Source of the DNA: Brevibacillus_F sp035644815 | GTDB lineage: Bacteria > Bacillota > Bacilli > Brevibacillales > Brevibacillaceae | Reading direction: 5' to 3' | NCBI GenBank assembly: GCA_035644815.1 | Contig: DASQNU010000167.1 | Coordinates: forward strand, 1 to 23,651 | Length of the DNA: 23,651 nucleotides | Part shown: positions 21,147 to 23,651 of the stretch, piece after piece | Layout: each line of letters opens with the position of its first letter | Numbering within the stretch: the first letter of the stretch is position 1 | Made by a program: the position numbers and the translations under genes | The notes under the pieces: generated by a model | Told to the model about the DNA's origin: nothing | Database searches by the model: none | The model's input: the letters and a program-made list of their open reading frames with translations, nothing else

Positions 21147-21968
21147 ATGAGGGTAATTGGTGTTGGTGATAACGTGGTGGACAAATACGTCCACAAGCAA
21201 ATGATGTATCCAGGCGGAAACGCACTCAATTTTAGTGTGTATGCCAAACAGCTCGGAGCAGAAGCGGCTTATCTGGGGGTATTCGGCAATGATCAGGCAG
21301 CAGATCATATCCAGCAAACCTTGAAGAGCCTGCAAATCGATCTTTCCCACTGCAGACAGCATGAAGGTGAAAATGGCTACGCGCTGGTCAATCTGGTGGA
21401 TGGGGACCGGGTATTTGTCGGCGGAAACCAAGGTGGCGTACAAAAGGATCATCCCATCTTGCTGACGCCGGACGATCTGGCGTATATCGGGGCATTCGAG
21501 CTTGCACACAGCAGCATTTACAGCGGGATGGAGGATGAAATTCATAAGCTTCGTGAAGTGGGAGTTCAGGTATCCTTCGATTTCTCCAGTGACTGGAATG
21601 AGGCGTTATTGCATAAGCTCTGTCCGCTTGTCGACTATAGCCTGCTATCTTGTGGCCACTTGCCAGACGATGGTGTAAAGGATTTGTTGAAGCAATGCTC
21701 TTCTTACGGCAGCAAGCTTGTGTTGGCCACAATGGGGGCACGGGGCGCGATGGTTTACGATGGGCAAGTGTATTATCACCAGAGCCCCGAGATGGTTGAG
21801 GCTGTAGATACATTGGGAGCTGGCGATTCGTTTTTCACCGCTTTTATCTTGCATTATCTGCAGAACGGACAAAATCCGTTATCTGCCCTAGAAGCCGGCA
21901 CCCGTTTTGCGGCACAGACTTGTCTGGTCGAAGGGGCCTTTGGGTACGGCATTGCTTACAGCGGATGA
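21147..21968 (+). CDS. frlD: PfkB-family sugar kinase, FrlD-like (fructoselysine/fructosamine 6-kinase)
   Basis: An ATP-dependent kinase of 273 residues in the ribokinase (PfkB) fold, similar in length to E. coli FrlD (261). It begins with VIGVGDNVVDKYVHKQMMYPGGNALNF, matching the FrlD-type 'GDN.VD.Y......GGNA.N..VY' opening. It then has VFGND for the first PfkB motif region, NLVDGDRVFVGG, FDFSSDWN and the second signature DTLGAGDSFFTAF (from residue 221), with Asp227 as catalytic base. It should phosphorylate the 6-OH of a fructosamine for cleavage by a deglycase (FrlB), presumably encoded beyond the window. The start is ATG 21147 behind AGAAAGGAAG; upstream in-frame ATG 21069 precedes the operator and is rejected. 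It is the first gene after the repressor-controlled promoter. Confidence 0.75.
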   Translation: MRVIGVGDNVVDKYVHKQMMYPGGNALNFSVYAKQLGAEAAYLGVFGNDQAADHIQQTLKSLQIDLSHCRQHEGENGYALVNLVDGDRVFVGGNQGGVQKDHPILLTPDDLAYIGAFELAHSSIYSGMEDEIHKLREVGVQVSFDFSSDWNEALLHKLCPLVDYSLLSCGHLPDDGVKDLLKQCSSYGSKLVLATMGARGAMVYDGQVYYHQSPEMVEAVDTLGAGDSFFTAFILHYLQNGQNPLSALEAGTRFAAQTCLVEGAFGYGIAYSG

Positions 21969-22058
21969 AGATCATAAGAAAAAAGGTGGTGGGTGAAGGG
22001 CAGGTCGCGATGATATGTTGGTCTGATTCACTTACGATCAAAAGGAGGGGTCACGTAG

Positions 22059-23363
22059 ATGAAAGGAAACAAAAAAGTTGCGTTGATTGCCACGATGCTC
22101 GTTTCTTTGCTCGCAGGAGGTTGTGGAAGCCCCACTTCTGCCCCCGGAGAAAGCGCCACGGATTCCGGTCAAATCGAACTGAAAATTCTCCACAAATGGC
22201 CGCAGCCGGAATACTCTCCTTATTTTGAAGAAGTGGTGAAAGACTTTGAAAGTCAAAATCCATCCATCAAGGTCAAGGTAGAAGCGGTGGCCGATGAGCC
22301 GATGAAGGATAAGCTTCGAGTAGTCATGGGCGGTGGCTCGGTACCCGATATTACGTTTTCCTGGTCAGGCGAATTCGCGCGGAAGTTTGTCCGTTCTGGT
22401 GCGGCCATGGACATCACGCCTTATCTGGAAGAGGATAAGGCATGGAAGGAGAGCTTTATTCCGGCTTCCCTGCAGCCATTCGCCTCGGACGGAAAGCAGT
22501 ACGGGATTCCTCTGCGCTTCAACGGCAAGTTTTTCGTGTACAACAAGGAAATCTTTGCGAAGCATCAGTTGGAAAAGCCCAAGACATGGGATGAATTTTT
22601 GCAATTGTTAGATAAGTTGAAGTCGGCTGGGGAAACGCCGATTATTCTGGGTAACCAGAGCCCGTGGGCCGCCATCCACTATTTGACTGGTCTCAATCAG
22701 AAAATGGTAAGCGCAGAGGTGCTAGCCAAAGATTATGATCCCAGGTCTGGGCAGTTTACAGACCCCGGTTACATCAAGGCGATGGAGTATTTGAAAGCGC
22801 TGCAGGACGGCAAGTATTTCAATGAAAATGTCAACTCCAACTCTCACGATATGGCGACACAGCTGTTTTACGCGGGCAAAGGAGCGATGATTTACGTGGA
22901 GCTGGAAGAGTTCCCGACTGTGGAAAAAAACCTCCCTGGCAAATGGGACTTTTTCAAAATGCCGGATATCCCTGAAGGACCGGGCAATCCCAATTACATT
23001 ACAGGGGCGCCGGATGGCTTCATCGTCTCCTCGAAAACGCAGCATCCGAAGGAAGCGATTGCTTTCCTGAAATTTTTGACCAGCAAGGCAAATGCGGAAA
23101 AAATGGTGAAGCAGCTTGGCTGGCCGAGTCCGATTGATGGCGCGACCAATCCCAATACAGCGTTGAAGCAGGTGGCGGAAGGGGTCGAAGTGATGAAGAC
23201 GGCAGAGGGCATGGCGCAATGGTTGGATACGGACGTTCACGCCAAGATCGCTGATGTCTATCTGAGCAACATCCAGCTTCTGTTGGATGGAACAAAGTCA
23301 CCGGAAGACATAATGAAGGAAGTGCAGGCGGTCGCACAAGAGGTGAAGCAGGAAGTCGAGTAG
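22059..23363 (+). CDS. Sugar ABC transporter substrate-binding lipoprotein (family 1, FrlO-like)
   Basis: A lipoprotein of 434 residues. The signal peptide MKGNKKVALIATMLVSLLAG ends in a lipobox LAGGC with Cys22. The mature protein is a family 1 solute-binding protein: ELKILHKWPQPEYSPYFEEVV near the N-terminus, VPDITFSWSGEFARKFV and ITGAPDGFIVSSKTQHPKEAIAFL further on. The start is ATG 22059 behind AAAGGAGGGG. It follows the FrlD-like kinase by 90 bp and precedes an integral-membrane permease, which matches B. subtilis frlO in frlBONMD content, though the order differs. It should capture a fructosamine (Amadori product); another glycoside is possible because family 1 binding proteins are broad. 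Confidence 0.8.
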   Translation: MKGNKKVALIATMLVSLLAGGCGSPTSAPGESATDSGQIELKILHKWPQPEYSPYFEEVVKDFESQNPSIKVKVEAVADEPMKDKLRVVMGGGSVPDITFSWSGEFARKFVRSGAAMDITPYLEEDKAWKESFIPASLQPFASDGKQYGIPLRFNGKFFVYNKEIFAKHQLEKPKTWDEFLQLLDKLKSAGETPIILGNQSPWAAIHYLTGLNQKMVSAEVLAKDYDPRSGQFTDPGYIKAMEYLKALQDGKYFNENVNSNSHDMATQLFYAGKGAMIYVELEEFPTVEKNLPGKWDFFKMPDIPEGPGNPNYITGAPDGFIVSSKTQHPKEAIAFLKFLTSKANAEKMVKQLGWPSPIDGATNPNTALKQVAEGVEVMKTAEGMAQWLDTDVHAKIADVYLSNIQLLLDGTKSPEDIMKEVQAVAQEVKQEVE

Positions 23364-23376
23364 TGAAGAGAATAAT

Positions 23377-23405
23377 GGGCGAGCCGATTGTTACCCGGCT
23401 TGCCC
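23377..23405 (+). other. Intercistronic stem-loop behind the second binding-protein gene
   Basis: GGGCGAGCCG (23377-23386) pairs with CGGCTTGCCC (23396-23405), with one G-U pair and a 9-nt loop. There is no T-run. It lies between binding protein and permease, as in the unrelated importer at 3549-3572, and probably favours the binding-protein mRNA. Confidence 0.55.
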
Positions 23406-23421
23406 GGTAGGGGGGAAGAAG

Positions 23422-23651
23422 ATGCAAAAAACGTATCAAAATGCCAGGTCGGCCCTGCCATACATTCTTCCAGCACTCCTGCTCATCCTGTCGTTTGTAT
23501 TCCTGCCCATGATTCTCAACGTGTATTACAGCCTGTTCAGGTGGAATGCATTTTCGTTGGAGAAAGACTTTGTCGGTTGGGAGTATTATGTCAGGCTTTT
23601 CCAAGATCCGGTCTTTTATACCGCACTGAAAAACAATTCGCTGTATGCGGT
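23422..23651 (+). CDS. Sugar ABC transporter permease, MalF/UgpA type (3' end outside window)
   Basis: An open frame from ATG 23422, behind AGGGGGGAAGAAG, to the window end gives 76 residues. It starts MQKTYQNARSALPYILPALL with a first membrane span (PYILPALLLILSFVFLPMI), then LNVYYSLFRWNAFSLEKDFVG and YYVRLFQDPVFYTALKNNS. This 'lPal......f.P.......sf......f.G..Ny..l..D..f..al.nt' opening is that of MalF/UgpA-type permeases, one of the two permeases (FrlN/FrlM-like) expected for a family 1 sugar importer. The second permease and the deglycase would follow outside the window. Confidence 0.85.
   Translation, partial: MQKTYQNARSALPYILPALLLILSFVFLPMILNVYYSLFRWNAFSLEKDFVGWEYYVRLFQDPVFYTALKNNSLYA

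Overview
The window reads as a chromosomal segment of a Gram-positive, endospore-forming Bacillota, most likely Paenibacillaceae and probably Brevibacillus. The reasons are AGGAGG-type ribosome binding sites, GTG/TTG starts, lipoprotein-type substrate-binding proteins, an S-box (SAM-I) riboswitch, a BclB-like exosporium collagen, a YheC/YheD spore-coat ATP-grasp protein and an RRNPP regulator with its own small exported peptide. The genus is inferred from gene content, not from an rRNA or other marker. No rRNA, tRNA, CRISPR array or complete mobile element was seen.

Layout. 1-183 is the 3' end of a short-chain dehydrogenase, followed by an inverted-repeat block that may be an insertion-sequence remnant. 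385-1806 is an HTH-TPR (RRNPP) regulator with a 38-residue pre-propeptide gene 18 bp behind it and a terminator: a self-contained quorum-sensing cassette. 2220-6407 is a SAM-I riboswitch-controlled ABC importer of the ribose family (binding protein, double ATPase, permease), with a 5'-truncated methyltransferase remnant at its 3' end. 6449-8881 is a MocR/PdxR-type regulator divergent from an EamA exporter, with CATCTGTA half-sites between them. 8997-10400 is a secreted M28 aminopeptidase with a PA domain (YwaD-like). 10689-12796 holds two divergent spore-surface genes, BclB-like and YheC/D-like.

13002-18324 is an envelope module: a secreted protein, an ABC-2 type exporter (ATPase plus permease), an OmpR-type two-component system, and, convergent with it, two small membrane proteins (one DUF6220-like). 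Both outer promoters of this module carry the same array of four TTTAGA-like repeats at exactly 11-bp period, each ending 15 bp (start to start) before a -10 box. The encoded response regulator is therefore predicted to switch on both arms. 18543-20212 holds an unrecognised membrane-anchored protein and a metallo-beta-lactamase-fold hydrolase.

20252 to the end is a fructosamine (frl)-like locus: a GntR/UTRA repressor, an FrlD-like PfkB kinase, a sugar-binding lipoprotein and the start of a MalF/UgpA-type permease that runs off the window. An identical GGTATATACC palindrome lies just downstream of the regulator's own -10 and inside the -35/-10 spacer of the kinase promoter, which supports autoregulation plus repression of the operon.

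The strongest leads are the 4 x 11-bp operators on both flanks of the two-component/ABC module, the RRNPP regulator-peptide pair, and the SAM-riboswitch control of a ribose-family importer, which suggests a methylthioribose-like substrate.
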